Below are positions 54,548 through 63,814 of a DNA stretch of 64,000 nucleotides, piece after piece. The notes beneath the pieces are model-generated. The model ran no database searches. It was not told the DNA's origin and saw nothing but the letters and a program-made list of their open reading frames with translations. Positions within the stretch are counted from its first letter, which is position 1, and the number at the start of each line of letters is the position of its first letter. A program made the position numbers and the translations under genes. The stretch comes from Phycisphaerales bacterium (lineage in GTDB: Bacteria; Planctomycetota; Phycisphaerae; Phycisphaerales; UBA1924). The DNA is taken from NCBI GenBank assembly GCA_026982335.1, contig JALSHH010000053.1, positions 1 to 64,000 of the forward strand, written 5' to 3'.

Positions 54548-55003
54548 TCAACTTGCCTGTGCTTTAACCAGTTCGTAGATTTTTTCAGGTGAGTCGGCCT
54601 TGTAGATATCTTCGCGGAAATCGGTGTCGTTCATCAGTCGGCTGATGTGTGCCAGAGCTTGGATATGGTCGCTGGTTTTGTCCGGTGGGCTCGCCAAAAG
54701 CACAACGAGTTGGACAGGTTGAGAATCAATCGCTTCGAAATCGATGGGCTCGGCAGGTTTGCCAATTGCAATTGCCAATTCCTTCATGCTCTCACATTTT
54801 CCATGAGGAATCGCCAGCCCGTGTCCGATGCCTGTGGTTCGGGTCTGCTCGCGTGTCCAGACGGCATCCTTGAGTGAATTGGCATCGGTAACCTGATCAC
54901 ATCCAGCGAGCACATCGACGAGTTCATTGATGACACCCTGCTTGTCCGTTGCTTGCAATGGTGAACAGATACATTCGGGGTTGAGGATATCGATCAAATT
55001 CAT
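54548..55003 (-). CDS. ptsN: PTS EIIA-type regulatory protein
   Basis: 151 aa. The phosphohistidine motif is TTGIGHGLAIPHGKCE, with FLHAL-like LVVLLASPPDKTSDHIQALAHISRL, as in nitrogen PTS EIIA (PtsN) and FruA-type domains. It probably accepts phosphate from HPr and has a regulatory role. No other PTS gene is nearby. Its stop is 5 nt from the stop of the convergent channel gene. Confidence 0.9.
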   Translation of the reverse strand: MNLIDILNPECICSPLQATDKQGVINELVDVLAGCDQVTDANSLKDAVWTREQTRTTGIGHGLAIPHGKCESMKELAIAIGKPAEPIDFEAIDSQPVQLVVLLASPPDKTSDHIQALAHISRLMNDTDFREDIYKADSPEKIYELVKAQAS

Positions 55004-55096
55004 GGTGTGCCGTCCTTGAGGGGATGCCGGTGAAATATCAGAGGGAGAAGTGTACGACCTGTTTGGGGATCAAACACCCAAAACTTTTTTCATTTG

Positions 55097-56467
55097 TCAG
55101 CCAACGAGGGATTCTACTTGCTTCGAACCTTGCTTGGTCAATTGGGCAGAAAACGCTCCATCATGGTATCCAGAGCCCGGTTCGCCGGGTTGGCCTGAGG
55201 GAGTCACCCGTAATTGGGATTGCAGGGTCATGCCAAGCTTGGAGCGGATCCATTCGACCTGATCTTCATTTTCTTCCACTTCAAGGCTACAGGTTGAATA
55301 GATGAGTGTACCTTCGGGTTTAAGCAGGGCTTCGGCGTGACATAGGATGGATCGTTGGATGGGGATCAATCGCGCAAGTTGAGCTTTCATCGGACGATAT
55401 CGCGCCTCGCGTCGACGCGCGAGGACACCTGTGTTCGAGCACGGGACATCGGCGAGCACGACATCGGCCCGCCCAAGTTCGGTCTTCATCAGCGTATCGA
55501 CATGCATGGCATGGACTTGATCGTCTTTGCCAAAGACCTCGTTGAGGGTGTCTAATCTGGTCTCGTCGATCTCGGCTGCGATGATCTGGGCATCGGGAAA
55601 CCGGGCTCGGAGCTGGCGGGTCTTTGTGCCTTGCCCAGCACAGAGATCAATGATGAGCGATGGGGCATGTGCGAGTTCGAATTCGTCAACGACCCGCGAG
55701 CTCGCAGCGTCCTGAACCCAGAGATCAGGGCGATCGGCAAGCAACTCAACGAGTTGGATCCGTTTGCCCGTGAAGATGCGGTGGTTGGGTGAATCATGAG
55801 GCGAGAGTTCAAGACGATCAATCGGAGTCTGAGCATGGGCGACATAGATCACGGTGGGGGCTTTGCAAAGTGTGTGCATTGCGGGGAGGGTTGGGTCTTG
55901 GTATTGGTTTTCCCATCGCTGGACGAGTTGCGATGAGATCGAGCAGGCGATACTTACCCGATGCAATCCGGTGGTGGGCAACTCGAGCCCCAAAAGTCTG
56001 AGCCCTGAGCCGTCGGATCGAGGGATGGCATCGAGGTGATGATCCCATGATTCGATCCGCCCATCTTTGGCTCGTGCGACTTTACGGAGGATCGCGTTGA
56101 CCATCCCTGCAGCTCTTGGACGGATGTTGACTTTGGCCCATTCGACCGATTCGTCGATGACGGCATGGGGGGGGACTCGATCCATAAGCAGGAGCTGGGA
56201 GGCCCCGCCGAGAAGAACCGCTTGCATTCGTGCTTCTTGATCGCGCAGCTGGCGATGACTCAGGGTTGATATGATGTAATCAAGCGTAAGCCAGCGCGTA
56301 ATGGCCCCTTCGACGATCGCATGGGCCAAAGAGGCGTCTCTTGCGTCCATTGCCCCGGTGTGGAGATCAAAGAGCCCCAGGTCGGGCATACGATCAGCTT
56401 GGCGGGCGATGTGCCGATAGGCGGCATCTCGTGGATTGGTCACGGCGTGGGTGTTCGATCTGGGCAT
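55097..56467 (-). CDS. rsmB: 16S rRNA m5C967 methyltransferase
   Basis: 456 aa. The N-terminal NusB-like RNA-binding domain (about 10-140) contains EGAITRWLTLDYII and LRDQEARMQAVLLGG. The SAM domain has DLCAGQGTKTRQLRARFP, DVPCSNTGVLARR and STCSLEVEENEDQVE, with both catalytic cysteines of the RsmB/Nop2 family. It methylates C967 of 16S rRNA. Divergent from the histidine kinase gene. Confidence 0.93.
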   Translation of the reverse strand: MPRSNTHAVTNPRDAAYRHIARQADRMPDLGLFDLHTGAMDARDASLAHAIVEGAITRWLTLDYIISTLSHRQLRDQEARMQAVLLGGASQLLLMDRVPPHAVIDESVEWAKVNIRPRAAGMVNAILRKVARAKDGRIESWDHHLDAIPRSDGSGLRLLGLELPTTGLHRVSIACSISSQLVQRWENQYQDPTLPAMHTLCKAPTVIYVAHAQTPIDRLELSPHDSPNHRIFTGKRIQLVELLADRPDLWVQDAASSRVVDEFELAHAPSLIIDLCAGQGTKTRQLRARFPDAQIIAAEIDETRLDTLNEVFGKDDQVHAMHVDTLMKTELGRADVVLADVPCSNTGVLARRREARYRPMKAQLARLIPIQRSILCHAEALLKPEGTLIYSTCSLEVEENEDQVEWIRSKLGMTLQSQLRVTPSGQPGEPGSGYHDGAFSAQLTKQGSKQVESLVG

Positions 56468-56518
56468 TGAACAAGGCTAGGTTGGGTTATTCCAATGATC
56501 TTGGAGTTTGGAGTGTGA

Positions 56519-58033
56519 ATGACAGAATCAAATTTGACACCCAAACGCACCAAATCCCGAGGTCTTTTTGCGGGGATGGGTATCCGCAAGAAACTCATTG
56601 TGCTTCACACCCTGTTTTCGATCAGCCTCGGGGCGGTTCTCTTGATTGCGATTCGCCCGGCGATGTCCAAGGTAATCTTTGTTGCCGAGTATGACCAATC
56701 CGAACTCATCATGGCGTTGTTGCTGGATTCTGGCGGGCCGATAGATCGGATGGCAAGCGCTCATATCGAGCGAGCGCATGTTTCACTCGGCGAAGAGGCT
56801 GCCAATGAAATTCCTGAAACCATTGCATATCAAGCCAAGGCCCACCCCGAAACAGCAGTGCCAGTTCCAACCAATGGGTTTGCTTCGGGCGTCGTCCGAT
56901 GGATTCCGCAAACCGAGTCGTTTGTGGTCGTGCGTTCACGATCAGACCGCGCACGAGCTGCGATTCAGTTGGTCTATATTCTGGTGATTGTTACGCTCGT
57001 CGCGGGATATGGGCTCGTGGCGGCTGCTCTTGAAATTTTCGTACTTCCTGAGTATGTGTATCGTCCGCTCCGAGAAATTCTCAGCGCTGATCAGGCGGTA
57101 CGCGAGGGAAATCGTGATGCGGAAATTATCCCTGAAGAAACGATCCCCGCCGACGAGCTCGGATCGATCATGCGCTCACGCAACGAATCGATTCTGGCGC
57201 TGCGAACAAAAGAAAAAGATCTCGCCCTCGCCCTTGATCGACTCGAAAACACCGCTGCCGACTTACATAAAAAAAACCATCTTCTTGAAACGGCAAGGAA
57301 GAATCTCGAAGGGGCCGACCGGTTGGCTTCATTGGGTATGATGAGTGCAGGGATTGCCCATGAACTCAATACGCCTTTGGCGGTAGTCAAGGGACTGGTC
57401 GACAAACTTGATGCGGATAAAGCGCTCTCGGTTGCCGAGATTGCCCTCCTTGCCCGGGTTGTGGGGCGGCTTGAGAAACTTTCTGACGGCTTACTCGACT
57501 TTGCTCGAGTCCGCCCACCGATGAATGTCCAGGCAGATATCCACAAACTTGTCGAAGAAGCCCAAACGCTCGTTACCCTTGACCGGAGCAACTCATTCAG
57601 ACAAGCAGGGATACAAATTGTCAATCACATCAAACCTGATACACAAATCTCATGTGATCCGGATCGTCTTGTTCAAGTCTTTGTGAATCTGATTCGCAAC
57701 GCGGTCGATGCGCTGGTCAACTCGAAAATCACTGGTGGGCGGGTTGATTTGTATGCCGAACTCCAAACCCGTGATGGAACTCCTTGGATCAGCATTCGAG
57801 TTGAAGACAATGGTCCGGGAATCGATTCGGCACTGATTGACCGACTCTTCGAGCCCTTCGTCTCGACCAGGCTCGATTCGCATGGTACCGGGCTCGGATT
57901 GGCTGTAGCCAACGGGATTATCCGCGAACACGGAGGCCTGCTCGTGGCAACCAACCGTCCGACAAAAGATCACTGTACCGGAGCAATCTTCGAAGTTATG
58001 CTTCCGCGAAGATCACGGTGTAAAAAAACATAA
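56519..58033 (+). CDS. Membrane sensor histidine kinase
   Basis: 504 aa. Membrane segment 1 (about 27-46) and segment 2 (about 143-166) enclose a periplasmic sensor region of about 95 residues. A HAMP-like linker and coiled coil lead to the HisKA domain with phospho-acceptor His 281 in GIAHELNTPL, and a HATPase_c with NLIRNAVDAL, DNGPGID and GTGLGLAVANGI. It is 52 nt from a response regulator gene of unusual build and is its likely partner. Confidence 0.93.
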   Translation: MTESNLTPKRTKSRGLFAGMGIRKKLIVLHTLFSISLGAVLLIAIRPAMSKVIFVAEYDQSELIMALLLDSGGPIDRMASAHIERAHVSLGEEAANEIPETIAYQAKAHPETAVPVPTNGFASGVVRWIPQTESFVVVRSRSDRARAAIQLVYILVIVTLVAGYGLVAAALEIFVLPEYVYRPLREILSADQAVREGNRDAEIIPEETIPADELGSIMRSRNESILALRTKEKDLALALDRLENTAADLHKKNHLLETARKNLEGADRLASLGMMSAGIAHELNTPLAVVKGLVDKLDADKALSVAEIALLARVVGRLEKLSDGLLDFARVRPPMNVQADIHKLVEEAQTLVTLDRSNSFRQAGIQIVNHIKPDTQISCDPDRLVQVFVNLIRNAVDALVNSKITGGRVDLYAELQTRDGTPWISIRVEDNGPGIDSALIDRLFEPFVSTRLDSHGTGLGLAVANGIIREHGGLLVATNRPTKDHCTGAIFEVMLPRRSRCKKT

Positions 58034-58085
58034 GCGGACAACTTTGTCTGGTAAATCCCGTGAAAGAGGCCTATCATTGGCCCGC

Positions 58086-58724
58086 ATGGCGGAAGCGACG
58101 AATCATCCTGAATTTCATCCCATAATCCCGTTGAGTGTTCTTGCCCTTGACGATGATCAAGATTTTCGCGAATATATTGAGGGGGTACTTCAGGCCGATG
58201 GGCATGCAATCCGCACGGTAAGTACGCCCGAATCGCTGTATTCGGCAGCCGAACTTGATCAACCTGATCTAATCCTTCTTGATATCAAAATGGGCGTTCA
58301 TTCAGGCGAAAAAGTGCTCAGGGAGATCAAAGCACGCTGGCCCAAGCAGTGCGTAGTGGTTGTCACCGGGTACCCCTCGCTCGATTCGATGCGTGAGACT
58401 TTCAAACAGGATGTATTTGACTACATCGCCAAACCTTTTCATACCGACGATCTTCGGCGGGTCTTGGCCCAAGCAACACAAACATTCGGACTTGGGCAAC
58501 GCCCAATGGATCGGCTCCGATCGGTGCTGGGTCGGCAAATCCGTCTTGCCCGAACCGAACGAGGATGGACGCTGCGTGAGTTGTCGGAGGTCAGTTCGGT
58601 TTCGGTTTCTCAGCTCAGCTCGATCGAACGCGGTACGCATCTGCCAAGTGTGGAATCACTGGTTGCGATTTCGAGTGCCTTGGGGGCAAGCCCAAGCGCA
58701 TGGTTTGCATCGGCCGGATTTTGA
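58086..58724 (+). CDS. Response regulator with XRE-type helix-turn-helix output
   Basis: 212 aa from ATG 58086; TTG 58044 gives a 14-residue longer form. The receiver domain (about 15-130) has the acidic pocket LALDDDQD, phospho-acceptor Asp 66 in LILLDIKMG, VTGYPS and the Lys of FDYIAKPF. A linker leads to an XRE/Cro-like HTH (about 150-205: LARTERGWTLRELSEVSSVSVSQLSSIERG). This output is rare for two-component regulators. It is the presumed partner of the histidine kinase just upstream. Confidence 0.9.
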   Translation: MAEATNHPEFHPIIPLSVLALDDDQDFREYIEGVLQADGHAIRTVSTPESLYSAAELDQPDLILLDIKMGVHSGEKVLREIKARWPKQCVVVVTGYPSLDSMRETFKQDVFDYIAKPFHTDDLRRVLAQATQTFGLGQRPMDRLRSVLGRQIRLARTERGWTLRELSEVSSVSVSQLSSIERGTHLPSVESLVAISSALGASPSAWFASAGF

Positions 58725-58805
58725 GCACCCCAAGCATCACCCAAAGTCACCAACTTCCCCCACTCGATTGCAGGTTCTGATTCACTCTGGGCCTAGTGTT
58801 GGCGC

Positions 58806-59975
58806 GTGACGAATCAATTGCCCCAACCCGCTGTGCTTTTTACAGCCTTCGAGCCCTCAGGCGATGATCATGCCGCTGCGATTATCCGCGTGCTGCGTGC
58901 CTCGTGTCCAGATTTGAACATCTACGCATGGGGCGGCCGGCAGATGGAAGCTGCCGGGGCACAGGTCATCGAACATACCGGCGACGATGCTGTGATGGGG
59001 ATGCCCGGGCTTGCCAAAATCAAGGAGCACAAACGAATCAATGCTTCGATCGAGCGCTGGCTTAAGAACCATCAAATTCGCGTGCATATCCCGGTCGACT
59101 CGCCTGCAGCCAACTTCCCGGTGTGCAAACTCACCAAGGCAACTGGGGCTCGTGTAGTGCATATGGTAGCACCTCAGCTTTGGGCTTGGGCACCTTGGCG
59201 AATTCGCAAACTTCGCAGACTGACTGATCATGTGATGTGTGTGCTCCCTTTCGAGGAGCAATGGTTCACATCTCGAGGCGTCGATGCGACCTTCATCGGG
59301 CATCAACTCTTTGATGAGCCCCTTGATACCCAAGTCCTCGATGCGCATATCAAAGATTGGGCTCGCGGCGAGCAGAGCATCGCGTTGATGCCCGGCTCGC
59401 GTCCGAGTGAGATGCGTAAGAACTTTCCACTGTTGATTGGTGCGTATATCAAGCTTGCCAAAGAGCACCCTGAGATGCGTGGTCTCGTCGCTGCAACCCG
59501 CGAAGAGCTCGAGCCGGTGCTTCGCAAGATTGCCCTTGATTCCGGGCATGTTTGGCCAGACTCGCTTGGGTTTGCGCACTCTAGTACCGATGCGGTGATT
59601 CGGTGGTGTGACTTGGCGATGGTGGTTTCGGGAACGGTGACGCTTCAGATTGCCAAGCAGCGCCGTCCGATGGTCGTTGTATATAAACTTCGCCGGGTCG
59701 CATGGAATCTTGTTGGCCGTTGGCTGATCCAGACCAAATTCATCACACTTCCCAACATTATCGCTGGCAGAGAGATTTGCCCAGAGCTGGTGCCTCACTT
59801 TACAGGTGCTGATCCAATTGCTGACAAGGTTGTTGAGCTCCTTGAAGATCCGGATGCCTTTGATCGGCAGGTTCAAGACCTTGAGGACCTTGTAGAGGTC
59901 TTTGAGCACCAGAACGCTTCGAGTAATGCTGCCAAGATCATTGCTCGATATGCCGGGGTTGAAGCGAGGTTGTAA
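58806..59975 (+). CDS. lpxB: Lipid-A-disaccharide synthase
   Basis: 389 aa, GTG start. The family motifs are AFEPSGDDHAAAIIRVL, GVDATFIGHQLFDE, LMPGSRPSEM, the catalytic-region MVAPQLWAWAPWR and VVSGTVTLQIAKQRRPMVVVYK. It makes the lipid A disaccharide from UDP-2,3-diacylglucosamine and lipid X. The usual VDAPDFN-type motif reads VDSPAANF here. Convergent with the next gene (15 nt between stops). Confidence 0.9.
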   Translation: MTNQLPQPAVLFTAFEPSGDDHAAAIIRVLRASCPDLNIYAWGGRQMEAAGAQVIEHTGDDAVMGMPGLAKIKEHKRINASIERWLKNHQIRVHIPVDSPAANFPVCKLTKATGARVVHMVAPQLWAWAPWRIRKLRRLTDHVMCVLPFEEQWFTSRGVDATFIGHQLFDEPLDTQVLDAHIKDWARGEQSIALMPGSRPSEMRKNFPLLIGAYIKLAKEHPEMRGLVAATREELEPVLRKIALDSGHVWPDSLGFAHSSTDAVIRWCDLAMVVSGTVTLQIAKQRRPMVVVYKLRRVAWNLVGRWLIQTKFITLPNIIAGREICPELVPHFTGADPIADKVVELLEDPDAFDRQVQDLEDLVEVFEHQNASSNAAKIIARYAGVEARL

Positions 59976-59990
59976 CAATCACAAAATGGA

Positions 59991-60662
59991 TCAGAGCCTG
60001 ATCGGAATCAGCCCGAGTGTGCACCAGCCGTTTCCTGCGTAGTTAGTAATTTCAAAGGATTCAAGGATCGGGACAGAGATCGGGAGATCATGATCGAGCA
60101 TCGCGGTTGCCGATGCGGCGATGTCGTGTGGGCCCGTCTCTTGATGCTCGGAGAAGAGCACGATGAGCGATGCGCCGTGATGGATTAATGGGTCCGATGC
60201 AAGCTTGACCACATCGGCTTTGGGACCAATGAGCAGCTCATTGGTATATTTGGGATTGGGCCCAGGGACGCCATCAACATAGCTGAACTGCCCGACCGAT
60301 TTGATCTCGATCCAGAAGGCATCTTGAGGGAGCGCGTCGTCGGAATTGGGCTCATGCTGATTTGCGTATGATTCAAAGAGCGTCCCAAGTGCTTGATCTT
60401 GTGCTCGTTGTTCATCAATCGGATCAAAAAGTCGTTGGCCTGCATTGGGTGTCAGGACCAGATCACACCGCTGACGCTGGGATTCATTGGGTCGAGACTT
60501 GGGCGAAGAGGGATAGCTAATTTCGCGCAGAACACCAAGGCAAGAGTCTGCAAATGCTTGGCAGAGCAGAGGATGGAGTTGAATCTCTGCAAGTGAATCA
60601 AGTCCTTGATACGCATTTTGTTCTCGAAAATGAGATTCGACCGATTGCAGATATCGACTCAT
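59991..60662 (-). CDS. Hypothetical protein with possible PD-(D/E)XK-like core
   Basis: 223 aa from ATG 60662. Soluble with no signal peptide. A CDLVL segment followed about 55 residues later by DAFWIEIKSV fits the D...ExK arrangement of a restriction-endonuclease-like fold, but the surrounding helices are not conclusive. No partner gene. The function is unknown and the nuclease-fold reading is inference. Confidence 0.55.
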   Translation of the reverse strand: MSRYLQSVESHFREQNAYQGLDSLAEIQLHPLLCQAFADSCLGVLREISYPSSPKSRPNESQRQRCDLVLTPNAGQRLFDPIDEQRAQDQALGTLFESYANQHEPNSDDALPQDAFWIEIKSVGQFSYVDGVPGPNPKYTNELLIGPKADVVKLASDPLIHHGASLIVLFSEHQETGPHDIAASATAMLDHDLPISVPILESFEITNYAGNGWCTLGLIPIRL

Positions 60663-60807
60663 CAGTAAGATGATTTCGCAGGGATTCCACACGCAAGTAC
60701 AATAGCCCGGGATTGGCACGCTTGCATTCTGGGATGGGATGTGGGAAAATACCGCTCAACTTGAACCAATCCGTTTTTTTGAATGAAGAAACGAAAATGA
60801 GGGCCAC

Positions 60808-62670
60808 ATGGCACTAAACGATCTTATCAACTCAATCAATGGCATCCTTTTCTCGAACGCCACGGTCTACGCGCTCGTCATCACCGGATTGGTATTTACC
60901 TGCTGGTCGTTGTTCGGTCAATACCGTGCCCTTACGCACGGCGTGCAGGTGGTGCGGGGGAAATATGACGACAAAAATGATGCTGGCGCGATCAACCACT
61001 TTCAAGCACTCTCGGCAGCCTTGTCTGCGACGGTTGGGCTTGGCAATATCGCGGGTGTGGCAGTGGCGGTGGCCCTAGGGGGGCCTGGCGCGATCTTCTG
61101 GATGTGGATCATCGGTATCCTCGGCATGTCCCTCAAGATGACCGAGGTTACACAGTCCATGTTGTATCGAAATACGGATGACCCTGACAACCCGCACGGC
61201 GGGCCGATGTTTGTGGTCAAGCGTGGGTTTAAAGAGTGGGGGCTTGGTCCAATTGGTTCGTTCATTGGCGGTGTCTTTGTCGTTACGCTGTTGATCTCCG
61301 CGGTCACCGGCGGCAATATGTTCCAGGCATGGAATGTTGCCGACATCACCTTCACTTACTTCCAGGTGCCTCAGGTCGTGACGGGAATTATCCTCACGGT
61401 ACTTGTGGGCATGGTGATTATTGGTGGAATCAAACGGATTGGTGCCGTTGCCGGGCGCATTGTGCCGTTGATGTGTACGATTTATGTCATCGCTGCTCTT
61501 GTTGTCGTGGGGATGAACATTGGTGAAATCCCTTCCATGCTCGGGCTGATCGTCAGGAGCGGGCTTCCTGATTTTCTTGGTGGCTCGAGTGCTGATGCAA
61601 CGGGCGCCTTTCTTGGCGGCACCTTTGGGTATGCTGCGATCTGGGGTATCAAGCGTGCATTGTTCTCGTCAGAAGCCGGTCAAGGATCTTCACCAATTGC
61701 TCACTCGGCAGCCAAGACCGACGAGCCCGTTCGTGAGGGTGTTGTTGCGGGGCTTGAGCCGTTCGTCGATACCATCGTCGTGTGTACCTTGACCGCTCTG
61801 GTGATCCTCTCAACTGGCGCCTACAACCGTGATGCGGAATCGGAGTTTGCCGGTATTGCCGATGTGAAGATTGTCCAAGCTGCCGATTCGACACCAGAGA
61901 ATCCTTCATGGACGCTCGAAACGCCGATACTTCCCCCGATGACCGCCGATGCCCGGCGAGTTCGAAATACCGCCGAGCACATGGCCGGTTGGCGTGATGG
62001 GGAAATTGTGTTCTTCATTGTCGCGGCAGACAAGGATGCAAATACCGGGCGAAACCTCCGCAAGATTTCAGGTACTGTTAGCAGAGATGAAGCCGACGAC
62101 TGGCATGTTTCTTGGAATACCCTTGAGTCTCAAACTAAGCCTGAGTTCCGTGTGCATGACGATGGGATGGTCGATCTGGGGATCTATGGCGACTATGCTG
62201 GCGCATCCATGACGGCTTACGCCTTTGACCGACAGTTCCCGGGTTTGGGCAAATGGCTGGTGTCGATTGCTGCTTGGCTCTTTGCGATTTCGACGATGAT
62301 TTCCTGGTCGTATTATGGCGAGCAGGGCATCTACTATTTTGTTGGGAATATGGGCGACACCTTTGCCAAGAAGGCTGTTTTGTTCTACAAGATCATCTAT
62401 GCACTCCTGATTTTGGTAACGACTCTGCTGGCCATGCCGTTGTTTGGGCCAGACAAGAAAGCGTTTATTGCAGACGACCACCAGCTCGACATGTGGACTA
62501 CCCTTGGCCTAGGTGTCATGCTCGTCGTCAATATCCCGATTATGTGGATATTTGCTGCCAAGTCGATGGGGGCGTACCACGACTACTTCCGCCGAATGAA
62601 AAGCGGCGAAGATAAACCCCACGATGCGCCACCGTTTACTGAGGTCATGGAAGGCAAGGATGTTGAGTAA
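60808..62670 (+). CDS. Alanine/glycine:cation symporter (AGCS) with large soluble insertion
   Basis: 620 aa, against about 450-480 for typical AGCS transporters. The core signature LSATVGLGNIAGVAVAVALGGPGAIFWMW and ALFSSEAGQGSSPIAHSAAKT are intact, as is TMISWSYYGEQGIYYF. Between membrane segments (about residues 340-458) is a polar block of about 120 residues (VQAADSTPENPSWTLE, GEIVFFIVAADKDANTGR, WHVSWNTLESQTKPEFRVHDDG). It imports alanine or glycine with Na+ in known cases. The insertion is discussed in the findings. Confidence 0.9.
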   Translation: MALNDLINSINGILFSNATVYALVITGLVFTCWSLFGQYRALTHGVQVVRGKYDDKNDAGAINHFQALSAALSATVGLGNIAGVAVAVALGGPGAIFWMWIIGILGMSLKMTEVTQSMLYRNTDDPDNPHGGPMFVVKRGFKEWGLGPIGSFIGGVFVVTLLISAVTGGNMFQAWNVADITFTYFQVPQVVTGIILTVLVGMVIIGGIKRIGAVAGRIVPLMCTIYVIAALVVVGMNIGEIPSMLGLIVRSGLPDFLGGSSADATGAFLGGTFGYAAIWGIKRALFSSEAGQGSSPIAHSAAKTDEPVREGVVAGLEPFVDTIVVCTLTALVILSTGAYNRDAESEFAGIADVKIVQAADSTPENPSWTLETPILPPMTADARRVRNTAEHMAGWRDGEIVFFIVAADKDANTGRNLRKISGTVSRDEADDWHVSWNTLESQTKPEFRVHDDGMVDLGIYGDYAGASMTAYAFDRQFPGLGKWLVSIAAWLFAISTMISWSYYGEQGIYYFVGNMGDTFAKKAVLFYKIIYALLILVTTLLAMPLFGPDKKAFIADDHQLDMWTTLGLGVMLVVNIPIMWIFAAKSMGAYHDYFRRMKSGEDKPHDAPPFTEVMEGKDVE

Positions 62671-62710
62671 GAAAAACGAGTAGGTATCAACCGATTTGTG
62701 CGCATAAACA

Positions 62711-62737
62711 CCGCCCACTCTACGGGCGGCGTTTTTT
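62711..62737 (+). terminator. Rho-independent terminator after the symporter gene
   Basis: CCGCCC pairs with GGGCGG around ACTCTAC and is followed by a run of T, 40 nt after the symporter stop. Confidence 0.9.
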
Positions 62738-62745
62738 AATCCGTT

Positions 62746-63192
62746 TTAAACCAATTGCATCAATCCGGCGATCATCAGCGACCAGGTGAAGAGCACGCCG
62801 AAGATGATCCAGCGGGCGCGGTCTGAGGGTTCGCTTGCGTCAATTGGGAGCGGGACCTTGAGCAGTTCATCCATTGCGATGTCATCCAACCCGTTGCGAA
62901 GTTGAGCTTCTTTGACGATGCCGACGATGGCTCGGGCGTGCATGCCAGCGAATCCCATTCCCCGCCCACATTCGATCAAGTCTTCGAGCTGTCCGATCGA
63001 GCGGATTCGGTTGGCGCTGTTGAATACAAGCTGAACGCGCGTCGCGAAAAGCCACCGGGGATCACTCGGGGTGATGAGAGGGGCCGTGTCCGAGAACCCA
63101 TCGGGATGTGATTTGATGTGGTCATGGTGCAACATGGTGTGTTGCGTGTTGACCAGTTTCAACGGATTGGGAGCCGACACGGAGGTTGTCAT
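62746..63192 (-). CDS. Hypothetical tail-anchored membrane protein
   Basis: 148 aa from ATG 63192; the longer frame reaching 63360 overlaps the next gene and lacks support. The middle contains RGMGFAGMHARAIVGIVKEAQLR and an acidic helical region. One membrane segment occupies the extreme C-terminus (IFGVLFTWSLMIAGLMQLV). No family recognised. It is divergent from the next gene. Confidence 0.55.
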   Translation of the reverse strand: MTTSVSAPNPLKLVNTQHTMLHHDHIKSHPDGFSDTAPLITPSDPRWLFATRVQLVFNSANRIRSIGQLEDLIECGRGMGFAGMHARAIVGIVKEAQLRNGLDDIAMDELLKVPLPIDASEPSDRARWIIFGVLFTWSLMIAGLMQLV

Positions 63193-63308
63193 TGTATTTG
63201 GTTGCATATATGGATTGGTGCAGATACTGTGCCAAGAAACGGTCAAGTCGGATGTGAAATCGGACCGACCTACGATTATGCCGATTACGCAAATACGAGG
63301 GTTTTCTC

Positions 63309-63812
63309 TTGGGCCAAACCACAAACCGCAACACAGATAACCAGTTGCCTTCGATCTCAACGAACCTCAGCGCCGAGGAGATCAAGGATCGGCTGGTCAA
63401 GCTCTCCAAACGGGGCAAACTTGCCGGGTATGATGGCGCATGTGCTGACGGGTTGGCTTCAATGGCTGCGCATGGGACACCGTTCGATTCACAGCTCATC
63501 CTCAAGCATCGAGATGGGCAAGTCTCGTTCGAGCTCAAACTTATGGCGATGATGCCTCGGGTGTTCGCCGCCCTTCTGATTGTGACCGTTTGGCCAGGAT
63601 TACCATTGACCGAGGGGTTTCTTGAATCGTTCGTATGGTACAGCGACTTTGTTGCCAACACGGGGGTCAAGACTTGGTATTGGTATTTGCCGTTGACGAT
63701 TCTTCCTGCACCCTTTGCATTCATGGGCGCAATCAAGAAATCCAAGCTCACCGCGCACGCATCGGCGATTGAGACAATTGAAAAACTTGACAAAGTGCTT
63801 GGGTCGAAGTGA
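63309..63812 (+). CDS. Hypothetical membrane protein
   Basis: 167 aa, TTG start with GAGG 7 nt upstream. An N-terminal helical region (LSAEEIKDRLVKLSKRGKLAGY) is followed by two membrane segments (about 84-100 and 125-145) and a C-terminal helix. No family recognised. Confidence 0.55.
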   Translation: MGQTTNRNTDNQLPSISTNLSAEEIKDRLVKLSKRGKLAGYDGACADGLASMAAHGTPFDSQLILKHRDGQVSFELKLMAMMPRVFAALLIVTVWPGLPLTEGFLESFVWYSDFVANTGVKTWYWYLPLTILPAPFAFMGAIKKSKLTAHASAIETIEKLDKVLGSK

Positions 63813-63814
63813 GT

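Noticed and set aside
58857-59978. 373-aa minus-strand open frame
   Set aside because: Antisense to lpxB and without any recognisable domain.
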